In this document: positions 28,519 to 36,918 of the stretch, in pieces
Position numbering within the stretch: the stretch's first letter is position 1
Layout of the letters: each line of letters starts with the position of its first letter
Assembly: GCF_022815905.2 (NCBI RefSeq)
Contig: NZ_CP119327.1
Span: 2,108,001 to 2,172,000 of the forward strand
Source of the DNA: Staphylococcus sp. NRL 16/872
GTDB lineage: Bacteria > Bacillota > Bacilli > Staphylococcales > Staphylococcaceae
Direction of reading: 5' to 3'
DNA: 64,000 nt
Program-made: the position numbers and the translations under genes
Notes under the pieces: generated by a model
What the model was told of the DNA's origin: nothing
Database searches by the model: none
The model's input: the letters and a program-made list of their open reading frames with translations, nothing else

Positions 28519-29565
28519 TTAATAGGGTGATAATGAAAAATGGCTATCTGAATTAGTGGTGCCATCTAGAGGTGCTTGTTGCTGTTGTTCAACACCTGAA
28601 GATGAAGTATTGCGACTTAAAAATTCAAGTACCTTTTTCATATTCTCTTTAGATTCTGGTTTATCTAAGTGAAATTGGTATTGATGATGTAAATGATGAG
28701 AACCATCATAAAACAACGTACTAACAGGTACGTTTTCATCTTTCAATTTATGATAAAATTCAATATTTTGACTATAAAATGGGTCAGCATCGCCCACTGA
28801 TAAGTATGTCGCAGGATAATCTTCAGTTATTTGATTAATTGTTGACATTTGAGAAATATTTTTGAAATCTTTTTCCCAGTGGCTTTTACCGGTATAACTG
28901 CGCATAAACATTTGAATTCGAGGAAATTCTGTCGCTCTCACTGTCTTCATATCATAGAAACCACCAAAGAAGATAGCTGCTTTCAATTGTTTAGGGGTAA
29001 ATTGTTGTTTGAACTTCATTTCTTGTCGTAATTGAGCATTCGTTTGAATTGCGACAAATTGACTTGTTAATTGTGCACCAGCCGAATCTCCCCCAATTAC
29101 CACCTGATTCCAATCAATGGGGAAATGATCTTTATTATTTTTAATAAATTGTACCGCTTCATTCATCTGTATTAACGGTGTAGGATACTTATAATTTGGT
29201 GCTAAAGCGTAGTTGACGTTGACGACGACATAACCTTGTTCCACAATTTGAGCAAGCAATGGATTCTTATATTGTTTATCACCTGCTACATACCCCCCAC
29301 CATGCATCCAAAAAATGACAGGTAATTTACTATTCTTATCAACATCTTCAGGTGTCATGATATCTAGTTGACTACCTGGTATGTGGGAATTATACGTTAT
29401 ATTTTCAAAAAGTTTTACATTAGGATTGTCGAGTTTGACTTTTTCATGTGCACTTTGTTGTTTTTTTGTGTGTTGATAATGATAATATAAATTCCACGCT
29501 AATAATCCTGCTACAATTAATACAACTATACTAGTAATGGTTGTCCATTTACGTTGTTTCGTCAT
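28519..29565 (-). CDS. Membrane-anchored alpha/beta hydrolase (esterase/lipase)
   Basis: The product is 348 residues from ATG 29565, preceded by AAAGGA. A longer frame from TTG at 29631 is unlikely because that start lies within the upstream gene's terminator. An N-terminal membrane helix (about 12-30) anchors the enzyme. The catalytic text is visible: oxyanion loop HGGGY, nucleophile GDSAGA, acid in VGDADPF and His in GSHHLHH. This is the carboxylesterase/HSL type. The C-terminal tail is Gln/Ser-rich. It probably acts outside the membrane. Confidence 0.85.
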   Translation of the reverse strand: MTKQRKWTTITSIVVLIVAGLLAWNLYYHYQHTKKQQSAHEKVKLDNPNVKLFENITYNSHIPGSQLDIMTPEDVDKNSKLPVIFWMHGGGYVAGDKQYKNPLLAQIVEQGYVVVNVNYALAPNYKYPTPLIQMNEAVQFIKNNKDHFPIDWNQVVIGGDSAGAQLTSQFVAIQTNAQLRQEMKFKQQFTPKQLKAAIFFGGFYDMKTVRATEFPRIQMFMRSYTGKSHWEKDFKNISQMSTINQITEDYPATYLSVGDADPFYSQNIEFYHKLKDENVPVSTLFYDGSHHLHHQYQFHLDKPESKENMKKVLEFLSRNTSSSGVEQQQQAPLDGTTNSDSHFSLSPY

Positions 29566-29597
29566 CCCTTGCAATCCTTTCAACTGAAGATTGGTTG

Positions 29598-29658
29598 TTT
29601 GGTTCTGCTTTTTCAAAAAAGAAAAAAGCAATCCGTATTATGTTCACGAATTGCTTTT
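29598..29658 (-). terminator. Terminator of the YkvI-like gene with conserved tail
   Basis: Stem AAAAGCAAT (29624) / ATTGCTTTT (29650) with a T-run on the minus strand. Beyond the T-run, on that strand, comes GAAAAAGCAGAACCAAA, shared with the terminators at 32389-32454 and 36817-36893. Confidence 0.8.
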
Positions 29659-29696
29659 AAGGGTAAAACATTCAATCTAAATTGTAAAGTCTGGGT

Positions 29697-30764
29697 TTAA
29701 GCGATATGGTCTTCATCGTCTTTCTTACGTAGGTAGTACTTAATTAATACGGCTACAACGATGAATAAACCAACGACGCCCATAATGTTATATAAGAAGT
29801 TAATTAAGTCTGCGAATCCAACGAAACTTAAGATAAATGCAGCAATCATCATTATAATAATGAAGATATGATATTTTTTGCTATAAGGCTCTGTAAAACG
29901 TGCTGCAAATGAATAGCATAGACCTAAGATAGTATTGTACATTACTGCTAACATAATAATAGTAAGTACGAGACCAATCCAAGGACTAATAGCATTAGCT
30001 AATGTTAACGTTGGAATTTCAGCATTTTTAATGTTAGGATATTCTGCTTGTAATGCGAAATTGATTAATGCTAATAGGATAGTATAAATGACGCCACCAA
30101 ACATTGCACCAGCACCTGATACTTTACGTTTTGATGCGTCACCACCGATAGCAACGATGGTACTAAATCCTACTGCAAAGGCTAATCCACCGTACATTAA
30201 CCCTCTAACAGTACCCCAAAAGATACTTGTTTTATCAACTGTTTGATTTACTTCACTGATTGATACGCTACCTACAAATAAATAATAAACGGCAATAAGA
30301 ATTACCATAATAATTAAGAATGGTGTTACAATACCGAGCGCACTCACAATCTTATTAAAGTCGAGTAATAATGTTAAATAAATGATTACTGTCATAATTA
30401 AAGCGCCTAGCCAAGTTGGAATTCCAAAACTTTCTTGGAAAGTTGCTCCTGCACCAGCAATCATCGTAACAGCGATACCAAATAAGAAAAAGACGAGGAT
30501 ATAGTCGAAAATTTTACTAAATTTTTCCCCAAATAAATATTGTAATGTTGACTCATGATTTGTGGCTTCAAAGGCAGTACCAATCTTTGCCACTTGTCGT
30601 CCTATAAAACCTAGAATTAAACCTGATAGTAATACACCTATATATGACCACAGACCATAAGGTGTAAAGAATTGCATGACTTCCTGACCAGTTGAGAATC
30701 CGGCACCGACTACAATGCCGACATAAGCGAAACCAATTTTTATAGCTTCTTTATTTAATCCCAT
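29697..30764 (-). CDS. YkvI-like amino-acid permease-type membrane protein
   Basis: The product is 355 residues from the ATG at 30764, which has AAGGAGG upstream at a rather long 12-base spacing. An in-frame ATG 13 codons further up lacks a ribosome site. There are ten or so membrane helices, starting KIGFAYVGIVVGAGFSTGQE, the usual first helix of the YkvI group of the APC superfamily. It was previously labelled as branched-chain amino acid uptake in S. aureus; the substrate is unproven. Confidence 0.8.
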   Translation of the reverse strand: MGLNKEAIKIGFAYVGIVVGAGFSTGQEVMQFFTPYGLWSYIGVLLSGLILGFIGRQVAKIGTAFEATNHESTLQYLFGEKFSKIFDYILVFFLFGIAVTMIAGAGATFQESFGIPTWLGALIMTVIIYLTLLLDFNKIVSALGIVTPFLIIMVILIAVYYLFVGSVSISEVNQTVDKTSIFWGTVRGLMYGGLAFAVGFSTIVAIGGDASKRKVSGAGAMFGGVIYTILLALINFALQAEYPNIKNAEIPTLTLANAISPWIGLVLTIIMLAVMYNTILGLCYSFAARFTEPYSKKYHIFIIIMMIAAFILSFVGFADLINFLYNIMGVVGLFIVVAVLIKYYLRKKDDEDHIA

Positions 30765-30997
30765 GCGATAAAATAACCTCCTTAAATTAGACACGTTGTG
30801 CATTATAACGTATTGAAAAGATTATGCAACAGTGTATATTAGTTAAATGACAACGTTTTGGGCTGTCATACCTATTCTGATAAAGGTTAGAACAAATTAA
30901 ATATTTTCGTGAAAATATGAATATTTAACGATATTTCTATAAATGAGTAACTAATAATGAAAAAGATTTAATATCGCAATGGCAATATTTAAATAAA

Positions 30998-31036
30998 TAA
31001 CCGGTATGAAAGATGCATTTACTCATCATACCGGTT
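30998..31036. terminator. Hairpin, weak terminator
   Basis: AACCGGTATGA / TCATACCGGTT around a 16-base loop, with only weak T-tracts (TTATTAAAATTT on plus, TTATTTATTT on minus). It probably ends the leftward transcript from the 31259 gene or the region between. Confidence 0.55.
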
Positions 31037-31165
31037 TTATTAAAATTTCAATTATATTGAATGGTTTTTTTGATAAATTGATTTAAAATATACAGACTAT
31101 ATGAAAAAACTTGGTAATCGAGGAATCGAAATACATAACGACGGCCACTTTTTTTCGAAAAGGAA

Positions 31166-31218
31166 CACCTGAGCTAAAGCTCATGTGTGTACCACTAACT
31201 TCTAAAGAAGAAGTGGTG
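31166..31218. repeat. Two tandem hairpins after the 31259 gene
   Basis: Stem 1 is ACAC-C-TGAGCT-AA-AGCTCA-T-GTGT (31166-31189). Stem 2 is CCACT..CTTCT-AA-AGAAG.AGTGG (31192-31216). They lie 40-90 bases past the stop of a leftward gene, suggesting a structured 3' end. Confidence 0.5.
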
Positions 31219-31258
31219 CTTAAGACGACGATGAGTGAAAGGATTTATCTACAGTCTG

Positions 31259-31759
31259 TTAGTTAGAATGACCGTATTGTTGCAATTCATTAATATCAAC
31301 CACAACATTATCCATGCGTTTCGCCGTTTCTTTTAAAGCATTTCTTGCAACATGATTGCTTGGATCTAATTTTAAAATTTGTTTCGCTACTTTAAATGCT
31401 TCTGAATCTGAAATAACCGGTTCAGGAATAGCATGCAATAATAACATTTGCAATAAACTTTTAATTTCTTGTCCATTCGTTAACTGAATAGAGGATTGCG
31501 CATGATAATACGCTGAATCAAGAGCGCCTTTCACTTCACTTAATGGATAAACTAATAATAAAAATGCCAAATCATGTAATTCAGCGCTTTCTTCAAATTT
31601 AATCATATCTAAAATACATGTGTAAAACATCATACTTTCTTGCTCATGTGCACAAGAAATATAAGCCTCTTCAAAATCCATGAAGTCAGCTTGGGACATT
31701 AGTTCTCTAACTTGTTCAAATTCACCATTTAATACATAATTCATGATGCGCTCTTGCAC
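31259..31759 (-). CDS. TPR-like conserved hypothetical protein
   Basis: The product is 166 residues from GTG at 31759, preceded by AGGAGGG at ideal spacing; a downstream ATG lacks such a site. The sequence is all-helical with paired helices such as ILKLDPSNHVARNALKETAKRM, which resembles a tetratricopeptide unit. No enzymatic motif is visible. It is cytoplasmic and of unknown function. It is monocistronic and leftward. Confidence 0.75.
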   Translation of the reverse strand: MQERIMNYVLNGEFEQVRELMSQADFMDFEEAYISCAHEQESMMFYTCILDMIKFEESAELHDLAFLLLVYPLSEVKGALDSAYYHAQSSIQLTNGQEIKSLLQMLLLHAIPEPVISDSEAFKVAKQILKLDPSNHVARNALKETAKRMDNVVVDINELQQYGHSN

Positions 31760-31872
31760 GATAATGCCCTCCTATTATCCTTTTTCACAATATCATTATT
31801 TTACCACATTTAATTTTTCTTTACATTTTATAAATATAATAATTAATATTTAAATTATTCACTCTGGCTTTT

Positions 31873-32253
31873 TTATTTAAAAGCCGTTGACTTAAATGAA
31901 GCATCTTCAATTTCTTGAATGGCCTCATTCACGCTCCCACCTACTGACAATTTAAATCCTGCTATGAAACTACCTTCTACAATCGGCGCATTTATTTTTT
32001 TTATATTATAAGGACCTTTATATGTTTCGATTGCTAAATCAATATTCATTTCTGCTGAACCTAAATCATAGAAACAAAGTGCGTCATCATCTAAGTCGTT
32101 TAAAATTTTTTGAACTTCATCTAAAGATGTCCCTAATCCATTGTCTACGCCACCATACGCAATTATTTTAACACCTTTCGCCATATTATTCAGTAATGCT
32201 TTAGTCCCATTTGCAATGTCTTTACTGTGACTCACAATTACGATTGATGTCAT
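31873..32253 (-). CDS. dhaM: DhaM, EIIA-Man-type phosphotransferase subunit of dihydroxyacetone kinase (orphan)
   Basis: The 126-residue protein starts MTSIVIVSHSKDIANG, with the phosphorylated His9, and has FYDLGSAEMN and the GGSVNEA ending typical of DhaM EIIA domains. In the family it passes phosphate from HPr to ADP bound on DhaL, which with DhaK phosphorylates dihydroxyacetone. In S. aureus dhaK-dhaL-dhaM lie together beside fhuG. Here only dhaM remains: fhuG is the next gene upstream and there is no room for dhaK or dhaL. Confidence 0.88.
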   Translation of the reverse strand: MTSIVIVSHSKDIANGTKALLNNMAKGVKIIAYGGVDNGLGTSLDEVQKILNDLDDDALCFYDLGSAEMNIDLAIETYKGPYNIKKINAPIVEGSFIAGFKLSVGGSVNEAIQEIEDASFKSTAFK

Positions 32254-32388
32254 TGTTTTTCATCTCCAACCTTTTACTGTCTCTTTTTGCTTTCATTATA
32301 ATGCACACCTTTTGTATACGCTAACATTTTTAAAATATAAGAATGTTTAAAGAAAATCAGATAGTAACCTACTTTATATAGTGATAGT

Positions 32389-32454
32389 TTTGGTTCTGCA
32401 TTTTCAAAACAAAAAAGCAATGAATATCTTCTTAAATCAGAAAATATTCATTGC
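32389..32454 (-). terminator. fhu operon terminator with conserved tail
   Basis: Stem GCAATGAATAT...ATATTCATTGC (32417-32454) with the minus-strand T-run GCTTTTTTG, then TTTTGAAAATGCAGAACCAA. Confidence 0.85.
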
Positions 32455-32460
32455 TAGGAA

Positions 32461-33465
32461 TTATATATGTTTAGATTTATACATTAAATAAATAAAATAT
32501 GGTGCGCCGATAATTGCAACAACAATGCCTGTTGGTTCCAGAATCGCTTTACCTAGCGTATCTGCAAAGACAAGTAAAAATGCACCAACCAAAATAGCGA
32601 TAGGTAAAAATAATTGGTGTCGGGGACCGACAATGGATTTAGCAATATGTGGACCCATTAAGCCAATAAACGCAATTGAACCTGCAACAGCAACAGCTAC
32701 TGATGAAAGTATAACCGCAACAAAAAATAGAATAATACGTTCTCTTTCTAATCGAACGCCTAAACCTTTTGCGATATGTTCATGTGTGTTTATCAAATTA
32801 AGCACATTAGACTTATAAATTAAATATGGAATAAGGATGATTAACCAAGGAGTGGTAGCAATTACAAATGGCCAATCATCTCCCCATATATTTCCAGCAA
32901 ACCATGTGGCGATGAATTCTGATTGATCTTCATCAAACTTAGACATTAATGTTATTGAACCACCATATAAAGCAGTATTCATCCCTACGCCTATCAATAC
33001 CATACTAGCTGGAGTAATACCGTCCTTTTTATTGATGCTGAACAAGAAAATAATAATTGCTGTAGCAATACCACCGATGACACTGATAATAGGCAACACG
33101 TATACAAAATTATCTGCATGAATTTGACCAATTGTTAAAAATAGCGCAATAGCAAATCCACCACCGGAGTTAATTCCTAATATTCCTGGTTCAGCAATTG
33201 GGTTCTTAGTAACACTTTGAATGATGGCACCACTTAAACTTAACGCAGCACCCGCTAAAATGGTAATTAACATACGTGGAAATCTAAATTGCATTAAAAT
33301 GAGCTGATCATAGTATTCCCCTTGGCCAACTAACGTTTTAAAGAAGTGTCCTATTGGAATTTTATATTCACCCGAAGAAATACTCCAGGTGCATGCAGCA
33401 AATAATAAAATTACAAAGATAATTAAGGTAATAATTTGTTTATGTCTTAATTTGGGATGTATCAT
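32461..33465 (-). CDS. fhuG: FhuG: ferric-hydroxamate ABC permease
   Basis: The 334-residue FecCD-family permease has about nine or ten helices. GAALSLSGAIIQSVTKNPIAEPGILGINSGGG is the family core, and GLMGPHIAKSIVGP is the ATPase-coupling loop. It pairs with FhuB to move ferric hydroxamate siderophores across the membrane. Its start overlaps the fhuB stop by 4 bases. Confidence 0.94.
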   Translation of the reverse strand: MIHPKLRHKQIITLIIFVILLFAACTWSISSGEYKIPIGHFFKTLVGQGEYYDQLILMQFRFPRMLITILAGAALSLSGAIIQSVTKNPIAEPGILGINSGGGFAIALFLTIGQIHADNFVYVLPIISVIGGIATAIIIFLFSINKKDGITPASMVLIGVGMNTALYGGSITLMSKFDEDQSEFIATWFAGNIWGDDWPFVIATTPWLIILIPYLIYKSNVLNLINTHEHIAKGLGVRLERERIILFFVAVILSSVAVAVAGSIAFIGLMGPHIAKSIVGPRHQLFLPIAILVGAFLLVFADTLGKAILEPTGIVVAIIGAPYFIYLMYKSKHI

Positions 33466-34466
33466 ATCGTGCGCCCTCCTCTTTTAACTAAGTATAAGAA
33501 GTAAGGCACGCCAATAAATGAAATGATAGCACCTACAGGGGCATCGCCCATCATTCTTGCTACAGTGTCAGAAACTAGCATTAATAAACCACCTGATAAT
33601 GCTGTTAAAGGTAAGACTTTCGCATAATCAGTACCGACTAAAAATCTAACAATATGAGGTACCATCAAACCTACAAAGGCAATTTGGCCGACCATAGAGA
33701 CCGCAACACCGGCTAAAACCATTGTTAACAATAAGCTAATACCTCGTACTAAGGTAATATTCTGACCTAAACCTTTGGCTAGTGATTCTCCTAAATTTAA
33801 AATTGTTAATTGTTTGCTCATCGTAATAATAATTATAATAGCAATCAAAATAATCGGCCCACTCCATAATAGCTGAGGCCATGTCGTACCTGAAACGCCT
33901 CCTGCAGTCCAGTATGTAAGTGATTGATTCAACTTAAATACTAGAGCTATACCTTGACTGAGTGCAGTAAGTAAAGCACTAACAGCTGCACCTGCTAAAA
34001 TGATTCTCATCGGGTTGAAGCCATCTCGTCTTGAACGGCCAATAGTTAATACAATAAACCCACCTAACATTGCTCCAATAAAACAAGCAAACATAATCAT
34101 AAGAAATGGTGCTTGAGGATAAAAAGCAAAAGTGAGTGCTAATGCGAATGAAGCACCCGCGTTTAATCCAATTAAGCTTGGATCAGCTAAACCATTTTTT
34201 GTTACGCCTTGAATAACTGCACCTGCTACTGATAAGGCCATACCTACAAGTATAGCTCCAAAATCACGAGGAATTCTTATTTCACTAATGATATTATGTT
34301 GTTGATTCTTAGGATCATAATGAAAAATTGCATCTATAATAGTTGAGAAATTGACTTTAGCTTCTCCAATTAAAATAGAAATAAACAAGGCGATGATTAA
34401 GAGAGCTGATACTAGAATAAAGTATCCTATAAATCCAAACGTCCCTTTATTATTTTTAGTTGTCAT
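33462..34466 (-). CDS. fhuB: FhuB: ferric-hydroxamate ABC permease
   Basis: The 334-residue FecCD-family permease contains VAGAVIQGVTKNGLADPSLIGLNAGAS and the coupling loop GLMVPHIVRFLVGTD. It forms a heterodimer with FhuG. It is the middle gene of the leftward fhuCBG operon, 32 bases after fhuC. Confidence 0.94.
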   Translation of the reverse strand: MTTKNNKGTFGFIGYFILVSALLIIALFISILIGEAKVNFSTIIDAIFHYDPKNQQHNIISEIRIPRDFGAILVGMALSVAGAVIQGVTKNGLADPSLIGLNAGASFALALTFAFYPQAPFLMIMFACFIGAMLGGFIVLTIGRSRRDGFNPMRIILAGAAVSALLTALSQGIALVFKLNQSLTYWTAGGVSGTTWPQLLWSGPIILIAIIIIITMSKQLTILNLGESLAKGLGQNITLVRGISLLLTMVLAGVAVSMVGQIAFVGLMVPHIVRFLVGTDYAKVLPLTALSGGLLMLVSDTVARMMGDAPVGAIISFIGVPYFLYLVKRGGRTI

Positions 34467-34498
34467 AGTTATTTCTCTTTTCTTTATTTTCCTTAATA

Positions 34499-35296
34499 TT
34501 ATGAATAAGTGCGTTCAAATAAGTCATATGTCACAAGTAAAGGTTTACCAGTTCTCGGATCTTCACTTAATACTACGTCAATATTAAATACACGTTCTAA
34601 AATATCTTTTGTTAATACTTCTTCAGTCGAACCACTTGCTAAAATCTCGCCATTTTTCATTGCGATAAGATGATCTGAAAAACGAATAGCTTGGTTAATA
34701 TCGTGTAATACCATGACAATTGTACAACCTTGCTCTCTATTAAGCTGTTGTACTAATTCCAAGATTTCTAATTGATGTGAAATATCTAAATAAGTTGTTG
34801 GCTCATCTAAGAAAATGATATCTGTTTTTTGAGCTAATGCCATCGCAATCCATACACGTTGACGTTGTCCACCACTCAAGTCATTAATGGAACGATGACG
34901 GAATTCAGAAGTGCCTGTCACACTTAGCGCCCAATCAATTTCTTTCTTATCTTCTGCAGATAAACGACCAAAACCTTTTTGATGTGGAAAGCGACCGTAA
35001 GACACAAGTTCTCCTACTGTTAACCCATCTGCTACTTCAGGCGTTTGTGGTAAAATAGCAATTTTTTTAGCAATTTCTTTCGTTGATTGCGTATGAATAT
35101 TTTCACCATCTAATTTGATTTCACCATTTTTTATAGATAACAAACGTGAGAGTGCTTTTAATAAAGTTGATTTCCCACAACCATTAGGTCCAATAATAGA
35201 AGTAACTTTGCCATCAGGAATTTCAACATCTAAGTTATTAATAATTGTATGATCTCCGTACCCAATTTCAACTTCTTGTGCTTTTAAACGATTCAT
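34499..35296 (-). CDS. fhuC: FhuC: ferric-siderophore ABC ATPase
   Basis: The 265-residue ATPase has Walker A GPNGCGKST near 37, signature LSGGQRQR near 141, Walker B IIFLDEPTTYLD and VLHD. It powers FhuBG; in S. aureus it also serves other siderophore systems. It is the first gene of the operon, downstream of a Fur box (35389-35403). The siderophore-binding lipoproteins (FhuD) are not in the window. Confidence 0.95.
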   Translation of the reverse strand: MNRLKAQEVEIGYGDHTIINNLDVEIPDGKVTSIIGPNGCGKSTLLKALSRLLSIKNGEIKLDGENIHTQSTKEIAKKIAILPQTPEVADGLTVGELVSYGRFPHQKGFGRLSAEDKKEIDWALSVTGTSEFRHRSINDLSGGQRQRVWIAMALAQKTDIIFLDEPTTYLDISHQLEILELVQQLNREQGCTIVMVLHDINQAIRFSDHLIAMKNGEILASGSTEEVLTKDILERVFNIDVVLSEDPRTGKPLLVTYDLFERTYS

Positions 35297-35388
35297 AATT
35301 CCCCTACTTTCTTGAAAATAAATCTATTACTACGCTGTTAAATGATATTTTCTTCGTATATGTTGATTCGCATATATCGTTTCTTAAT

Positions 35389-35403
35389 TGATAATAATTA
35401 TCA
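35389..35403. promoter_or_regulatory. Fur box upstream of fhuC
   Basis: TGATAAT-A-ATTATCA is a perfect 7-1-7 palindrome, the standard Fur operator core, 93 bases upstream of the fhuC start. It predicts iron repression of fhuCBG. Confidence 0.88.
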
Positions 35404-35462
35404 TAGTCAATGGCAATATTATAACATTTTCACAGTGCAATGACCATTTGAAAAACAGAAAT

Positions 35463-35531
35463 AGAGATTAAATCATAACAAGTAAGAAGTAAATACACGC
35501 TAACCTCTTACAATATGACTTAATCTCTATC
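35463..35531 (-). terminator. Long stem-loop terminator of the YitT-like gene
   Basis: ATAGAGATTAA...TTAATCTCTAT with an inner stem (AAGTAAGAAG / CCTCTTACAA); on the minus strand it leads to CTGTTTTTC. Confidence 0.7.
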
Positions 35532-35541
35532 TAAATTTTAT

Positions 35542-36384
35542 TTATTCATCTGCTAGGAAACCATTTCCATATACATCACGAACATCATGTACTACAAGAA
35601 ATGCATTTTCATCTAACTCTCTAATAATACGTTTTGCTCGAGAAACTTGTGTTTTTGCAACGACTACATACAAAATATCTTTTTCTTCTCTACTATAATA
35701 ACCATGGCCATCTATAATCGTAAGACCACGTCCCACTTGTTCATCGATTGCCTTAGCAACTTCTTCTGGTTTATTGGAAATAATCGTCATTGCTTTTTTC
35801 GTGTTGAGTCCTTCAATGACATACTCCATTACTTTTGTGCCAATGTATAATGAGATAACTGTTACGAGTGCCTTATGCAATGGAAGTACAGTTAATGATA
35901 TTAACACTACTAATAAATCAAAGAATAAAAGCGCATAAGCAGTACTTACCTCTAAATATTTATTGGCGATACGTGCCAGAATAGTCGTGCCAGCTGTAGT
36001 ACCTCCAGCTAAAACGATAACACCAATACCTAAACCTACACTGATCCCACCAAATACGGCATTAATAATGACATTTCCAGTTTCTACGTGCCAAGACTCT
36101 GTTAAATCTAAAAACACTGAAATAAGTACAGTAGCTATAATAGTTAAGACTGTACTTTTTTTACTTAAGAATTTATAACCCAAAATAATTAACACTGCGT
36201 TAGCTACAAAATTGGTTATAGAGGGAGAAATATGAAAAGCGTAATACAATACAATTGCAATACCGGTTACGCCTCCCTCTCCTAAATTACCAGAAATAAT
36301 AAATGCGTTTACCCCAGCTGAAAATATGAAAGAGCCTAGTATAACAAGTAATAAATCTTTAATGTTTTTATTCACACATACCAA
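35542..36384 (-). CDS. YitT-family membrane protein (DUF161 + DUF2179)
   Basis: The 280-residue protein has an N-terminal membrane part of five or six helices (about 1-180, with GNLGEGGVTGIAIVLYY and GGTTAGTTILARI) and a C-terminal cytosolic DUF2179 domain (GHGYYSREEKDILYVVV, VHDVRDVYGNGF). The family is widespread in Firmicutes; its function is unsettled and transport is suspected. The ATG is preceded by AGGGG. It is monocistronic. Confidence 0.88.
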   Translation of the reverse strand: MVCVNKNIKDLLLVILGSFIFSAGVNAFIISGNLGEGGVTGIAIVLYYAFHISPSITNFVANAVLIILGYKFLSKKSTVLTIIATVLISVFLDLTESWHVETGNVIINAVFGGISVGLGIGVIVLAGGTTAGTTILARIANKYLEVSTAYALLFFDLLVVLISLTVLPLHKALVTVISLYIGTKVMEYVIEGLNTKKAMTIISNKPEEVAKAIDEQVGRGLTIIDGHGYYSREEKDILYVVVAKTQVSRAKRIIRELDENAFLVVHDVRDVYGNGFLADE

Positions 36385-36596
36385 CCCCTTTTATTGTATT
36401 ATTACTAAAAATGTTAGCATATTCTATGGTAACGCCACAATATAACGTTCAAAAAAATGATAAACAAATAAAAATTAAATATTTTAACCTATAATAATTT
36501 ATTTTATATTATCATCTCAGAGATTTACTCAGAGCCGGATATAATCTAAATTCAAGAACAATTTATAAAGAAATAAAAATTTTCTGAATTTTTTTG

Positions 36597-36625
36597 TTTA
36601 CTTACATCTTTCTTTCTGCTATAAT
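36597..36625 (+). promoter_or_regulatory. SigA-type promoter of the candidate small RNA
   Basis: -35 TTTACT (36597-36602), 17-base spacer, -10 TATAAT (36620-36625). No open frame follows within 170 bases, so the promoter is unlikely to serve a protein gene. Confidence 0.72.
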
Positions 36626-36631
36626 GTGTAT

Positions 36632-36806
36632 AACTTCTTAATAAGAGAAGTTATCTCCTTTGTGTTGTTTATAGTAACAAAACAAATTTTGCTCGAAGTA
36701 CTGTGACAGTACCTAGTCCTTACCGTTACAAGTACATTAATATTCATTTCCCATAAAAACCAAGTATATAGAGTGTCTCCTCACTCTACATACTTGGTTT
36801 TTATCG
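36632..36806 (+). ncRNA. Candidate small regulatory RNA, about 170 nt
   Basis: The predicted start near 36632 follows the promoter at 36597-36625. The RNA would open with a 5' hairpin (TAACTTC / GAAGTTA, 36631-36653), immediately followed by UCUCCUUU (36654-36661), complementary to a Shine-Dalgarno sequence. A second hairpin GTACTG-TGA-CAGTAC lies at 36698-36712. The RNA ends at a strong terminator (36755-36802). No open frame with a ribosome site is present. The neighbouring yitT and nupC genes are both on the other strand. I cannot name a known homologue. The 36385-36596 stretch before it shows only AT-rich promoter-like DNA. Confidence 0.7.
36755..36802 (+). terminator. Terminator of the candidate small RNA
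   Basis: AAAAACCAAGTAT-x-TAGAGTG / CACTCTA-x-ATACTTGGTTTTT, a 20-bp stem with one mismatch and a 6-base loop, then TTTTTATCG. Confidence 0.88.
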
Positions 36807-36816
36807 TTTGTTAGAT

Positions 36817-36893
36817 TTTTGTTCTTCATTTTCAAAGAAAAAAGAGCGAATCTGAAATCATGTAAGGTAAGCATAATTTCAAACTTGCTCTTT
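36817..36893 (-). terminator. nupC terminator with conserved tail
   Basis: Imperfect stem AAAGAGCGAATCTGAAAT / ATTTCAAACTTGCTCTTT (36841-36893). On the minus strand the T-run is followed by TTTGAAAATGAAGAACAAAA, like those at 29598 and 32389. Confidence 0.8.
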
Positions 36894-36918
36894 CGAAGAA
36901 ATATTAAGCTCTATCGAT

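Larger units (their letters stand above)
30765..31258. other. Long intergenic region with hairpins
   Basis: About 490 bases between the YkvI-like gene and the 31259 gene, both read leftward. It contains the hairpin at 30998-31036 and two tandem hairpins at 31166-31218. No open frame with a ribosome site is visible. A long 3' untranslated region or a small RNA are both possible. Confidence 0.5.

Noticed and set aside
29566-29631. N-terminal extension of the alpha/beta hydrolase from TTG 29631
   Set aside because: The extension overlaps the terminator of the upstream gene and has no ribosome site; ATG 29565 has AAAGGA.
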